From positions 17,019,806 to 17,083,805 of the forward strand of contig CM069875.1 in assembly GCA_036172665.1 (NCBI GenBank): a stretch of DNA of 64,000 bases. Reading direction: 5' to 3'. Made by a program: the position numbers and the translations under genes. Under the pieces are notes generated by a model. It was not told the origin of the DNA. It saw nothing but the letters and a program-made list of their open reading frames with translations, and searched no databases. This document shows positions 23,401-36,961 of the stretch, one piece after another. The stretch's first letter is position 1. The number at the start of each line of letters is the position of its first letter. Origin of the DNA: Prosopocoilus inquinatus (taxonomy: Eukaryota; Arthropoda; Insecta; Coleoptera; Lucanidae).

Positions 23401-26400
23401 CCATCCAAACGTCAAATAACATGTTAGATAAGTAAGGATCGTTTAGATACATCACAGGAACAACGCTAATGCGTGTTGTTTCGTTTAAAACTATTTCCAG
23501 CTTCTGCTGCGTCCGAAAATTTCGTATCTCACATTAGAGTTACTGGAGTCCATCGAAACGTCAAATAACATAGTCGCTAAGTAAGGATCGATTAGATACA
23601 TCACAGGAACAACGCTAATACGTGTTGTTTCGTTAAAAACTATTTCCAGCTCCTGCTGCGTCCAAAAACTTCGTATCTCACATCGGAGTTACTGGAGTCC
23701 ATCCAAACGTCAAATAACATGATAGATAAGTAAGGATCGATTAGATACATCACAAGAACAAGACGAATACGTGTTGTTTCGTTCAAAACTATTTCCAGCT
23801 TCTGCTGCGTCCGAGAACTTTGTATCTCACATCAGAATTACTGGAGTCCATTCAAACGTCAAATAACATGATAGATGAGTAAGGATCGATTAGATACATC
23901 ACAGGAACAACGCTAATACGTGTTGTTTCGTTTAAAACTATTTCCAGCTTCTGCTGCGTCCGAAAACGTCGTATCTCACATCAGAGTTACTGGAGTCCAT
24001 CCAAACGTCAAATAACATGATAGATAAGTAAGGATCGATTAGATACATCACAAGAACAAGACGAATACGTGTTGTTTCGTTCAAAACTATTTCCAGCTTC
24101 TGCTGCGTCCGAGAACTTTGTATCTCACATCAGAATTACTGGAGTCCATTCAAACGTCAAATAACATGATAGATGAGTAAGGATCGATTAGATACATCAC
24201 AGGAACAACGCTAATACGTGTTGTTTCGTTTAAAACTATTTCCAGCTTCTGCTGCGTCCGATAATTTCGTATCTCACATCAGAGTTACTGGAGGTCATCC
24301 AAACGTCAAATAACATGATAGATGAGTAAGGATCGATTAGATACATCACAGGAACAACGCTAATGCGTGTTGTTTCATTTAAAACTATTTCCAGCTTCTG
24401 CTGCGTCCGAAAATTTCGAATCTCACATCAGAGTTACTGGAGTCCATCGAAACGTCAAATAACATAGTAGATAAGTAAGGATCGATTAGATACATCACAG
24501 GAACAACGCTAATACGTGTTGTTTCGTTCAAAACTATTTCCAGCTTCTGCTGCGTCCGAGAACTTTGTATCTCACACCAGAGTTACTGGAGTCCATTCAA
24601 ACGTCAAATAACATGATAGATGAGTAAGGATCGATTAGATACATCACAGGAACAACGCTAATACGTGTTGTTTCGTTTAAAACTATTTCCAGCTTCTGCT
24701 GCGTCCGAAAACGTCGTATCTCACATCAGACTTACTGGAGACCATCCAAACGGCAAATAACATGTTAGATAAGTAAGGATCGTTTAGATACATCACAGGA
24801 ACAACGCTAATGCGTGTTGTTTCGTTTAAAACTATTTCCAGCTTCTGCTGCGTCCGAAAATATCGTATCTCACATCAGAGATACTGGAGTCCATCCAAAC
24901 GTCAAATAACATGATAGATGAGTAAGGATCGATTAGATACATCACAGGAACAACGCTAATACGTGTTGTTTCGTTTAAAACTATTTCCAGCTTCTGCTGC
25001 GTCCGATAATTTCGTATCTCACATCAGAGTTACTGGAGGTCATCCAAACGTCAAATAACATGATAGATGAGTAAGGATCGATTAGATACATCACAGGAAC
25101 AACGCTAATGCGTGTTGTTTCGTTTAAAACTATTTCCAGCTTCAGCTGCGTCCGAGAACTTCGTATCTCACTTCAGAGTTACTGGAGTCCATCCAAACGT
25201 CAAATAACATGATAGATGAGTAAGGATCGATTAGATACATCACAGGAACAACGCTAATGCGTGTTGTTTCATTTAAAACTATTTCCAGCTTCTGCTGCGT
25301 CCGATAATTTCGTATCTCACATCAGAGTTACTGGAGTCCATCCAAACGTCAAATAACATGATAGATAAGTAAGGATCGATTAGATACATCACAGGAACAA
25401 GACGAATACGTGTTGTTTCGTTCAAAACTATTTCCAGCTTCTGCTGCGTCCGAGAACTTTGTATCTCACATCAGAGTTACTGGAGTCCATTCAAACGTCA
25501 AATAACATGATAGATGAGTAAGGATCGATTAGATACATCACAGGAACAAGGCTAATACGTGTTGTTTCGTTTAAAACTATTTCCAGCATCAGCTGCGTCC
25601 GAAAACGTCGTATCTCACATCAAAGTTACTGGAGTCCATCCAAACATCAAATATGTTAGATAAGTAAGGATCGATTAGATACATCACAGGAACAACGCTA
25701 ATACGTGTTGTTTCGTTTAAAACTATTTCCAGCTCCTGCTGCGTCCAAAAACTTTGTATCTCACATCAGACTTACTGGAGTCCATCCAAACGTCAAATAA
25801 CATGTTAGATAAGTAAGGATCGATTAGATACATCACAGGAACAACGCTAATGCGTGTTGTTTCATTTAAAACTATTTCCAGCTTCTGCTGCGTCCGATAA
25901 TTTCGTATCTCACATCAGAGTTACTGGAGTCCATCCAAACGTCAAATGACATGTTAGATAAGTAAGGATCGTTTAGATACATCACAGGAACAACGCTAAT
26001 GCGTGTTGTTTCGTTTAAAACTATTTCCGGCTTCTGCTGCGTCCGAAAACGTCGTATCTCACATCAGAGCTACTGGAGTCCATCGAAACGCCAAATAACT
26101 TTATAGATGAGTAAGGATCGATTAGATACATCACAGGAACAACGCTAAAGCGTGTTGTTTCATTTAAAACTATTTCCAGCTTCTGCTGCGTCCGAAAACG
26201 TCGTATCTCACATCAGAGTTACTGGAGTCCATCCAAACGTCAAATAACATGATAGATAAGTAAGGATCGATTAGATACATCACAAGAACAAGACGAATAC
26301 GTGTTGTTTCGTTCAAAACTATTTCCAGCTTCTGCTGCGTCCGAGAACTTTGTATCTCACATCAGAGTTACTGGAGTCCATTCAAACGTCAAATAACATG

Positions 26401-26550
26401 ATAGATGAGTAAGGATCGATTAGATACATCACAGGAACAACGCTAATACGTGTTGTTTCGTTTAAAACTATTTCCAGCTTCTGCTGCGTCCGAAAATATC
26501 GTATCTCACATCAGAGATACTGGAGTCCATCCAAACGTCAAATAACATGA
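20445..26550. repeat. 41-monomer HOR, copy 1 (6106 bp)
   Basis: The acggcaaat variant lies at 21174, 22813 and 24750 here and at 27280, 28919 and 30707 in the next unit. The distance is 6106 bp (41 x 149 minus 3) for the first two and 5957 bp for the third, because the next unit lacks one monomer. The unit overlaps the end of the 37-mer domain: its left edge is about 20445, before which the two orders differ (caaagtt with gaaacgcc versus cagagatac with ccaaacgtc). Confidence 0.9.
25623..25768. repeat. 146-bp monomer, copy in first 41-mer
   Basis: Same 3-base deletion (caaatatgttag), in the same neighbour order as at 12072 and 17581. Confidence 0.95.
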
Positions 26551-29254
26551 TAGATGAGTAAGGATCGATTAGATACATCACAGGAACAACGCTAATACGT
26601 GTTGTTTCGTTTAAAACTATTTCCAGCTCCTGCTGCGTCCAAAAACTTCGTATCTCACATCGGAGTTACTGGAGTCCATCGAAACGCCAAATAACATGAT
26701 AGATGAATAAGGATCGATTAGATACATCACAGGAACAACGCTAATGCGTGTTGTTTCGTTTAAAACTATTTCCAGCTTCAGCTGCGTCCGAGAAATTCGT
26801 ACCTCACTTCAGAGTTACTGGAGCCCATCCAAACGTCAAATAACATGATAGATGAGTAAGGATCGATTAGATACATCACAGGAACAACGCTAATGCGTGT
26901 TGTTTCATTTAAAACTATTTCCAGCTTCTGCTGCGTCCGAAAATTTCGAATCTCACATCAGAGTTACTGGAGTCCATCGAAACGTCAAATAACATAGTAG
27001 ATAAGTAAGGATCGATTAGATACATCACAGGAACAACGCTAATACGTGTTGTTTCGTTCAAAACTATTTCCAGCTTCTGCTGCGTCCGAGAACTTTGTAT
27101 CTCACACCAGAGTTACTGGAGTCCATTCAAACGTCAAATAACATGATAGATGAGTAAGGATCGATTAGATACATCACAGGAACAACGCTAATACGTGTTG
27201 TTTCGTTTAAAACTATTTCCAGCTTCTGCTGCGTCCGAAAACGTCGTATCTCACATCAGACTTACTGGAGACCTTCCAAACGGCAAATAACATGTTAGAT
27301 AAGTAAGGATCGTTTAGATACATCACAGGAACAACGCTAATGCGTGTTGTTTCGTTTAAAACTATTTCCAGCTTCTGCTGCGTCCGAAAATTTCGTATCT
27401 CACATCAGAGTTACTAGAGTCCATCGAAACGTCAAATAACATGATAGATGAGTAAGGATCGATTAGATACATCACAGGAACAAGACGAATACGTGTTGTT
27501 TCGTTCAAAACTATTTCCAGCTTCTGCTGCGTCCGAGAACTTTGTATCTCACATCAGAGTTACTGGAGTCCATTCAAACGTCAAATAACATGATAGATGA
27601 GTAAGGATCGATTAGATACATCACAGGAACAACGCTAATGCGTGTTGTTTCGTTTAAAACTATTTCCAGCTTCTGCTGCGTCCGAAAACGTCGTATCTCA
27701 CATCAGAGCTACTGGAGTCCATCGAAACGCCAAATAACATGATAGATGAGTAAGGATCGATTAGATACAGCACAGGAACAACGCTAATACGTGTTGTTTC
27801 GTTTAAAACTATTTCCAGCTCCTGCTGCGTACAAAAACTTCGTATCTCACATCAGACTTACTGGAGTCCATCCAAACGTCAAATAACATGTTAGATAAGT
27901 AAGGATCGTTTAGATACATCACAGGAACAACGCTAATGCGTGTTGTTTCGTTTAAAACTATTTCCAGCTTCTGCTGCGTCCGAAAATTTCGTATCTCACA
28001 TTAGAGTTACTGGAGTCCATCGAAACGTCAAATAACATAGTCGCTAAGTAAGGATCGATTAGATACATCACAGGAACAACGCTAATACGTGTTGTTTCGT
28101 TAAAAACTATTTCCAGCTCCTGCTGCGTCCAAAAAATTCGTATCTCACATCGGAGTTACTAGAGTCCATCGAAACGTCAAATAACATGATAGATGAGTAA
28201 GGATCGATTAGATACATCACAGGAACAACGCTAAAGCGTGTTGTTTCATTTAAAACTATTTCCAGCTTCTGCTGCGTCCGAAAACGTCGTATCTCACATC
28301 AGAGTTACTGGAGTCCATCCAAACGTCAAATAACATGATAGATAAGTAAGGATCGATTAGATACATCACAAGAACAAGACGAATACGTGTTGTTTCGTTC
28401 AAAACTATTTCCAGCTTCTGCTGCGTCCGAGAACTTTGTATCTCACATCAGAATTACTGGAGTCCATTCAAACGTCAAATAACATGATAGATGAGTAAGG
28501 ATCGATTAGATACATCACAGGAACAACGCTAATACGTGTTGTTTCGTTTAAAACTATTTCCAGCTTCTGCTGCGTCCGAAAACGTCGTATCTCACATCAG
28601 ACTTACTGGAGTCCATCCAAACGTCAAATAACATGTTAGATAAGTAAGGATCGATTAGATACATCACAGGAACAACGCTAATACGTGTTGTTTCGTTCAA
28701 AACTATTTCCAGCTTCTGCTGCGTCCGAGAACTTTGTATCTCACACCAGAGTTACTGGAGTCCATTCAAACGTCAAATAACATGATAGATGAGTAAGGAT
28801 CGATTAGATACATCACAGGAACAACGCTAATACGTGTTGTTTCGTTTAAAACTATTTCCAGCTTCTGCTGCGTCCGAAAACGTCGTATCTCACATCAGAC
28901 TTACTGGAGACCATCCAAACGGCAAATAACATGTTAGATAAGTAAGGATCGTTTAGATACATCACAGGAACAACGCTAATGCGTGTTGTTTCGTTTAAAA
29001 CTATTTCCAGCTTCTGCTGCGTCCGAAAATTTCGTATCTCACATCAGAGTTACTAGAGTCCATCGAAACGTCAAATAACATGATAGATGAGTAAGGATCG
29101 ATTAGATACATCACAGGAACAAGACGAATACGTGTTGTTTCGTTCAAAACTATTTCCAGCTTCTGCTGCGTCCGATAATTTCGTATCTCACATCAGAGTT
29201 ACTGGAGGTCATCCAAACGTCAAATAACATGATAGATGAGTAAGGATCGATTAG

Positions 29255-29320
29255 ATACATCACAGGAACAACGCTAATGCGTGTTGTTTCGTTTAAAACT
29301 ATTTCCAGCTCCTGCTGCGT
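29255..29320. repeat. Junction of a clean one-monomer deletion
   Basis: Copy 1 (about 23160-23345) has one monomer ending with aaaacgtcg and the next starting with gagctac and containing cagcac. Copy 2 goes directly from atgcgtg and tttcgttt to ctcctgctgcgtac. The loss equals exactly 149 bp and keeps phase, as expected of unequal exchange between neighbouring monomers. Confidence 0.85.
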
Positions 29321-31579
29321 ACAAAAACTTCGTATCTCACATCAGACTTACTGGAGTCCATCCAAACGTCAAATAACATGTTAGATAAGTAAGGATCGTT
29401 TAGATACATCACAGGAACAACGCTAATGCGTGTTGTTTCGTTTAAAACTATTTCCAGCTTCTGCTGCGTCCGAAAATTTCGTATCTCACATTAGAGTTAC
29501 TGGAGTCCATCGAAACGTCAAATAACATAGTCGCTAAGTAAGGATCGATTAGATACATCACAGGAACAACGCTAATACGTGTTGTTTCGTTAAAAACTAT
29601 TTCCAGCTCCTGCTGCGTCCAAAAACTTCGTATCTCACATCGGAGTTACTGGAGTCCATCCAAACGTCAAATAACATGATAGATAAGTAAGGATCGATTA
29701 GATACATCACAAGAACAAGACGAATACGTGTTGTTTCGTTCAAAACTATTTCCAGCTTCTGCTGCGTCCGAGAACTTTGTATCTCACATCAGAATTACTG
29801 GAGTCCATTCAAACGTCAAATAACATGATAGATGAGTAAGGATCGATTAGATACATCACAGGAACAACGCTAATACGTGTTGTTTCGTTTAAAACTATTT
29901 CCAGCTTCTGCTGCGTCCGAAAACGTCGTATCTCACATCAGAGTTACTGGAGTCCATCCAAACGTCAAATAACATGATAGATAAGTAAGGATCGATTAGA
30001 TACATCACAAGAACAAGACGAATACGTGTTGTTTCGTTCAAAACTATTTCCAGCTTCTGCTGCGTCCGAGAACTTTGTATCTCACATCAGAATTACTGGA
30101 GTCCATTCAAACGTCAAATAACATGATAGATGAGTAAGGATCGATTAGATACATCACAGGAACAACGCTAATACGTGTTGTTTCGTTTAAAACTATTTCC
30201 AGCTTCTGCTGCGTCCGATAATTTCGTATCTCACATCAGAGTTACTGGAGGTCATCCAAACGTCAAATAACATGATAGATGAGTAAGGATCGATTAGATA
30301 CATCACAGGAACAACGCTAATGCGTGTTGTTTCATTTAAAACTATTTCCAGCTTCTGCTGCGTCCGAAAATTTCGAATCTCACATCAGAGTTACTGGAGT
30401 CCATCGAAACGTCAAATAACATAGTAGATAAGTAAGGATCGATTAGATACATCACAGGAACAACGCTAATACGTGTTGTTTCGTTCAAAACTATTTCCAG
30501 CTTCTGCTGCGTCCGAGAACTTTGTATCTCACACCAGAGTTACTGGAGTCCATTCAAACGTCAAATAACATGATAGATGAGTAAGGATCGATTAGATACA
30601 TCACAGGAACAACGCTAATACGTGTTGTTTCGTTTAAAACTATTTCCAGCTTCTGCTGCGTCCGAAAACGTCGTATCTCACATCAGACTTACTGGAGACC
30701 ATCCAAACGGCAAATAACATGTTAGATAAGTAAGGATCGTTTAGATACATCACAGGAACAACGCTAATGCGTGTTGTTTCGTTTAAAACTATTTCCAGCT
30801 TCTGCTGCGTCCGAAAATATCGTATCTCACATCAGAGATACTGGAGTCCATCCAAACGTCAAATAACATGATAGATGAGTAAGGATCGATTAGATACATC
30901 ACAGGAACAACGCTAATACGTGTTGTTTCGTTTAAAACTATTTCCAGCTTCTGCTGCGTCCGATAATTTCGTATCTCACATCAGAGTTACTGGAGGTCAT
31001 CCAAACGTCAAATAACATGATAGATGAGTAAGGATCGATTAGATACATCACAGGAACAACGCTAATGCGTGTTGTTTCGTTTAAAACTATTTCCAGCTTC
31101 AGCTGCGTCCGAGAACTTCGTATCTCACTTCAGAGTTACTGGAGTCCATCCAAACGTCAAATAACATGATAGATGAGTAAGGATCGATTAGATACATCAC
31201 AGGAACAACGCTAATGCGTGTTGTTTCATTTAAAACTATTTCCAGCTTCTGCTGCGTCCGATAATTTCGTATCTCACATCAGAGTTACTGGAGTCCATCC
31301 AAACGTCAAATAACATGATAGATAAGTAAGGATCGATTAGATACATCACAGGAACAAGACGAATACGTGTTGTTTCGTTCAAAACTATTTCCAGCTTCTG
31401 CTGCGTCCGAGAACTTTGTATCTCACATCAGAGTTACTGGAGTCCATTCAAACGTCAAATAACATGATAGATGAGTAAGGATCGATTAGATACATCACAG
31501 GAACAAGGCTAATACGTGTTGTTTCGTTTAAAACTATTTCCAGCATCAGCTGCGTCCGAAAACGTCGTATCTCACATCA

Positions 31580-31725
31580 AAGTTACTGGAGTCCATCCAA
31601 ACATCAAATATGTTAGATAAGTAAGGATCGATTAGATACATCACAGGAACAACGCTAATACGTGTTGTTTCGTTTAAAACTATTTCCAGCTCCTGCTGCG
31701 TCCAAAAACTTTGTATCTCACATCA
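31580..31725. repeat. 146-bp monomer, copy in second 41/40-mer
   Basis: Same 3-base deletion, exactly 5957 bp after the monomer at 25623. Confidence 0.95.
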
Positions 31726-32507
31726 GACTTACTGGAGTCCATCCAAACGTCAAATAACATGTTAGATAAGTAAGGATCGATTAGATACATCACAGGAACA
31801 ACGCTAATGCGTGTTGTTTCATTTAAAACTATTTCCAGCTTCTGCTGCGTCCGATAATTTCGTATCTCACATCAGAGTTACTGGAGTCCATCCAAACGTC
31901 AAATGACATGTTAGATAAGTAAGGATCGTTTAGATACATCACAGGAACAACGCTAATGCGTGTTGTTTCGTTTAAAACTATTTCCGGCTTCTGCTGCGTC
32001 CGAAAACGTCGTATCTCACATCAGAGCTACTGGAGTCCATCGAAACGCCAAATAACTTTATAGATGAGTAAGGATCGATTAGATACATCACAGGAACAAC
32101 GCTAAAGCGTGTTGTTTCATTTAAAACTATTTCCAGCTTCTGCTGCGTCCGAAAACGTCGTATCTCACATCAGAGTTACTGGAGTCCATCCAAACGTCAA
32201 ATAACATGATAGATAAGTAAGGATCGATTAGATACATCACAAGAACAAGACGAATACGTGTTGTTTCGTTCAAAACTATTTCCAGCTTCTGCTGCGTCCG
32301 AGAACTTTGTATCTCACATCAGAGTTACTGGAGTCCATTCAAACGTCAAATAACATGATAGATGAGTAAGGATCGATTAGATACATCACAGGAACAACGC
32401 TAATACGTGTTGTTTCGTTTAAAACTATTTCCAGCTTCTGCTGCGTCCGAAAATATCGTATCTCACATCAGAGATACTGGAGTCCATCCAAACGTCAAAT
32501 AACATGA

Positions 32508-34544
32508 TAGATGAGTAAGGATCGTTTAGATACATCACAGGAACAACGCTAATGCGTGTTGTTTCGTTTAAAACTATTTCCGGCTTCTGCTGCGTCCGAA
32601 AACGTCGTATCTCACATCAGAGCTACTGGAGTCCATCGAAACGCCAAATAACATTATAGATGAGTAAGGATCGATTAGATACATCACAGGAACAACGCTA
32701 AAGCGTGTTGTTTCATTTAAAACTATTTCCAGCTTCTGCTGCGTCCGAAAACGTCGTATCTCACATCAGAGTTACTGGAGTCCATCCAAACGTCAAATAA
32801 CATGATAGATAAGTAAGGATCGATTAGATACATCACAGGAACAAGACGAATACGTGTTGTTTCGTTCAAAACTATTTCCAGCTTCTGCTGCGTCCGAGAA
32901 CTTTGTATCTCACATCAGAGTTACTGGAGTCCATTCAAACGTCAAATAACATGATAGATGAGTAAGGATCGATTAGATACATCACAGGAACAACGCTAAT
33001 GCGTGTTCTTTCGTTTAAAACTATTTCCAGCTTCTGCTGCGTCCGAAAACGTCGTATCTCACATCAGAGCTACTGGAGTCCATCGAAACGCCAAATAACA
33101 TGATAGATGAGTAAGGATCGATTAGATACAGCACAGGAACAACGCTAATACGTGTTGTTTCGTTTAAAACTATTTCCAGCTCCTGCTGCGTCCAAAAACT
33201 TCGTATCTCACATCAGACTTACTGGAGTCCATCCAAACGTCAAATAACATGTTAGATAAGTAAGGATCGTTTAGATACATCACAGGAACAACGCTAATGC
33301 GTGTTGTTTCGTTTAAAACTATTTCCAGCTTCTGCTGCGTCCGAAAATTTCGTATCTCACATTAGAGTTACTGGAGTCCATCGAAACGTCAAATAACATA
33401 GTCGCTAAGTAAGGATCGATTAGATACATCACAGGAACAACGCTAATACGTGTTGTTTCGTTCAAAACTATTTCCAGCTCCTGCTGCGTCCAAAAACTTC
33501 GTATCTCACATCGGAGTTACTAGAGTCCATCGAAACGTCAAATAACATGATAGATGAGTAAGGATCGATTAGATACATCACAGGAACAACGCTAAAGCGT
33601 GTTGTTTCATTTAAAACTATTTCCAGCTTCTGCTGCGTCCGAAAACGTCGTATCTCACATCAGAGTTACTGGAGTCCATCCAAACGTCAAATAACATGAT
33701 AGATAAGTAAGGATCGATTAGATACATCACAAGAACAAGACGAATACGTGTTGTTTCGTTAAAAACTATTTCCAGCTTCTGCTGCGTCCGAGAACTTTGT
33801 ATCTCACATCAGAGTTAATGGAGTCCATTCAAACGTCAAATAACATGATAGATGAGTAAGGATCGATTAGATACATCACAGGAACAACGCTAATACGTGT
33901 TGTTTCGTTTAAAACTATTTCCAGCTTCTGCTGCGTCCGAAAATATCGTATCTCACATCAGAGATACTGGAGTCCATCCAAACGTCAAATAACATGATAG
34001 ATGAGTAAGGATCGATTAGATACATCACAGGAACAACGCTAATACGTGTTGTTTCGTTTAAAACTATTTCCAGCTCCTGCTGCGTCCAAAAACTTCGTAT
34101 CTCACATCAGAGTTACTAGAGTCCATCGAAACGTCAAATAACATGATAGATGAGTAAGGATCGATTAGATACATCACAGGAACAACGCTAATGCGTGTTG
34201 TTTCATTTAAAACTATTTCCAGCTTCTGCTGCGTCCGATAATTTCGTATCTCACATCAGAGTTACTGGAGTCCATCCAAACGTCAAATAACATGTTAGAT
34301 AAGTAAGGATCGTATAGATACATCACAGGAACAACGCTAATGCGTGTTGTTTCGTTTAAAACTATTTCCAGCTTCTGCTGCGTCCGAAAACGTCGTATCT
34401 CACATCAGAGCTACTGGAGTCCATCGAAACGCCAAATCACATTATAGATGAGTAAGGATCGATTAGATACAGCACAGGAACAACGCTAATACGTGTTGTT
34501 TCGTTTAAAACTATTTCCAGCTCCTGCTGCGTCCAAAAACTTCG
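32508..34544. repeat. Mosaic B-type segment
   Basis: About 32.52-32.93 kb follows the order near 17.93 kb (cgtttag, ccggcttctg, cattatag, aaagcg). About 32.94-34.0 kb follows 21.48-22.48 kb; tagtcgc at 33400 and 21933 are 11467 bp apart, which is 77 monomers minus two 3-base deletions. Private marks include gtgttcttt near 33005 and gttaatgg near 33815. From about 34.26 kb the order matches 47.67 kb at 13411 bp distance (caaatcacatt at about 34434 and 47845). This is the changeover from B to C order. Confidence 0.78.
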
Positions 34545-35870
34545 TATCTCACTTCAGAGTTACTGGAGTCCATCCAAACGTCAAATAACATGATAGATGA
34601 GTAAGGATCGATTAGATACATCACAGGAACAACGCTAATGCGTGTTGTTTCATTTAAAACTATTTCCAGCTTCTGCTGCGTCCGATAATTTCGTATCTCA
34701 CATCAGAGTTACTGGAGTCCATCCAAACGTCAAATAACATGATAGATGAGTAAGGGTCGATTAGTTACATCACAGGAACAACGCTAATGCGTGTTGTTTC
34801 GTTTAAAACTATTTCCAGCTTCAGCTGCGTCCGAGAACTTCGTATCTCACTTCAGAGTTACTGGAGTCCATCCAAACGTCAAATAACATGATAGATGAGT
34901 AAGGATCGATTAGATACATCACAGGAACAACGCTAATGCGTGTTGTTTCGTTTAAAACTATTTCCAGCTTCAGCTGCGTCCGAGAACTTCGTATCTCACT
35001 TCAGAGTTACTGGAGTCCATCCAAACGTCAAATAACATGTTAGATAAGTAAGGATCGATTAGATACATCACAGGAACAACGCTAATACGTGTTGTTTCGT
35101 TCAAAACTATTTCCAGCTTCTACTGCGTCCGAGAACTTTGTATCTCTCATCAGAGTTACTGGAGTCCGTCCAAACGTCAAATAACATGATAGATGAGTAA
35201 GGATCGATTAGATACATCACAGGAACAACGCTAATGCGTGTTGTTTCATTTAAAACTATTTCCAGCTTCTGCTGCGTCCGATAATTTCGTATCTCACATC
35301 AGAGTTACTGGAGGCCATCCAAACGTCAAATAACATGTTAGATAAGTAAGGATCGATTAGATACATCACAGGAACAACGCTAATACGTGTTGTTTCGTTT
35401 AAAACTATTTCCAGCTCCTGCTGCGTCCAAAAACTTTGTATCTCACCTCAGACTTACTGGAGTCCATCCAAACGTCAAATAACATGTTAGATAAGTAAGG
35501 ATCGATTAGATACATCACAGGAACAACGCAAATGCGTGTTGTTTCATTTAAAACTATTTCCAGCTTCTGCTGCGTCCGAAAATTTCGTATCTCACATCAA
35601 AGTTACTGGAGTCCATCGAAACGCCAAATAACATGATAGATGAATAAGGATCGATTAGATACATCACAGGAACAACGCTAATGCGTGTTGTTTCATTTAA
35701 AACTATTTCCAGCTTCTGCTGCGTCCGAAAATTTCGAATCTCACATCAGAGTTACTGGAGTCCATCGAAACGTCAAATAACATAGTAGATAAGTAAGGAT
35801 CGATTAGATACAGCACAGGAACAACGCTAATACGTGTTGTTTCGTTTAAAACTATTTCCAGCTCCTGCTG
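34545..35870. repeat. Nine-monomer block, first of three copies
   Basis: The rare combination gggtcgattagttac is at 34754, 40863 and 48165. The distances are 6109 bp (41 x 149) and 7302 bp (49 x 149 plus the extra base at about 41293). The shared order begins with cttcgtatctcacttcag. The copies part at about 35.87/41.98 kb (gagaacttt versus aaaaacttt). The unequal spacing shows that material was added or lost between copies. Confidence 0.82.
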
Positions 35871-36961
35871 CGTCCGAGAACTTTGTATCTCTCATCAGAG
35901 TTACTGGAGTATGTCCAAACGTCAAATAACATGATAGATGAGTAAGGATCGATTAGATACAGCACAGGAACAACGCTAATACGTGTTGTTTCGTTTAAAA
36001 CTATTTCCAGCTCCTGCTGCGTCCAAATACTTTGTATCTCACATCAGACTTACTGGAGTCCATCCAAACGTCAAATAACATGTTAGATAAGTAAGGATCG
36101 TTTAGATACATCACAGGAACAACGCTAATACGTGTTGTTTCGTTCAAAACTATTTCCAGCTTCTACTGCGTCCGAGAACTTTGTATCTCTCATCAGAGTT
36201 ACTGGAGTCCGTCCAAACGTCAAATAACATGATAGATGAGTAAGGATCGATTAGTTACATCACAGGAACAACGCTAATATGTGTTGTTTCGTTTAAAACT
36301 ATTTCCAGCTGCTGCTCCGTCCGAAAATTTCGTATCTCACATTAGAGTTACTGGAGTCCATCGAAACGTCAAATAACATAGTAGCTAAGTAAGGATCGAT
36401 TAGATACATCACAGGAACAACGCTAATACGTGTTGTTTCGTTCAAAACTATTTCCAGCTCCTGCTGCGTCCAAAAACTTCGTATCTCACATCGGAGTTAC
36501 TAGAGTCCATCGAAATGTCAAATAACATGATAGATGAGTAAGGATCGATTAGATACATCACAAGAACAAGACGAATACGTGTTGTTTCGTTCAAAACTAT
36601 TTCCAGCTTCTGCTGCGTCCGAGAACTTTGTATCTCACATCAGAGTTACTGGAGTCCATTCAAGCGTCAAATAACATGATAGATGAGTAAGGATCGATTA
36701 GATACATCACAGGAACAAGACGAATACGTGTTGTTTCGTTCAAAACTATTTCCAGCTTCTGCTGGGTCCGAGAACTTTGTATCTCACATCAGAGTTACTG
36801 GAGTCCATTCAAACGTCAAATAACATGATAGATGAGTAAGGATCGATTAGATACATCACAGGAACAAGGCTAATACGTGTTGTTTCGTTTAAAACTATTT
36901 CCAGCATCAGCTGCGTCCGAAAACGTCGTATCTCACATCAAAGTTACTGGAGTCCATCCAA
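35025..36961. repeat. 13-monomer HOR, copy 1 (1937 bp)
   Basis: The unusual gtatgtcc at 35909 recurs at 37846, 1937 bp (13 x 149) later. Other shared marks are gcaaatgcg, ctgctgggtcc, attcaagcg, caaatacttt and gaaatgtc. The left edge is near 35025 (acgtc here, acatc at the corresponding point of the next unit). Confidence 0.9.

Larger units (their letters stand above)
26551..32507. repeat. 40-monomer HOR, copy 2 (5957 bp)
   Basis: Tandem partner of the 41-mer. It carries the private marks of the unit at the expected spacing: aactttatag at 26097 and 32054, and aaatgacatg at about 25.94 and 31.90 kb (both 5957 bp). It alone has accttccaaac at about 27273 (others have accatcc). One monomer present at about 23.2-23.35 kb is absent at about 29.29 kb. 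The match ends near 32.52 kb, where this strand continues with cgtttag instead of cgattag. Confidence 0.9.

Noticed and set aside
10470..32507. HOR pairs explained simply as assembly duplication errors
   Set aside because: Copies carry private differences (for example 12815/18324, 19961, accttcc at 27273, the lost monomer at 29.29 kb), which argues that they are real separate copies; the point still deserves read-level confirmation.
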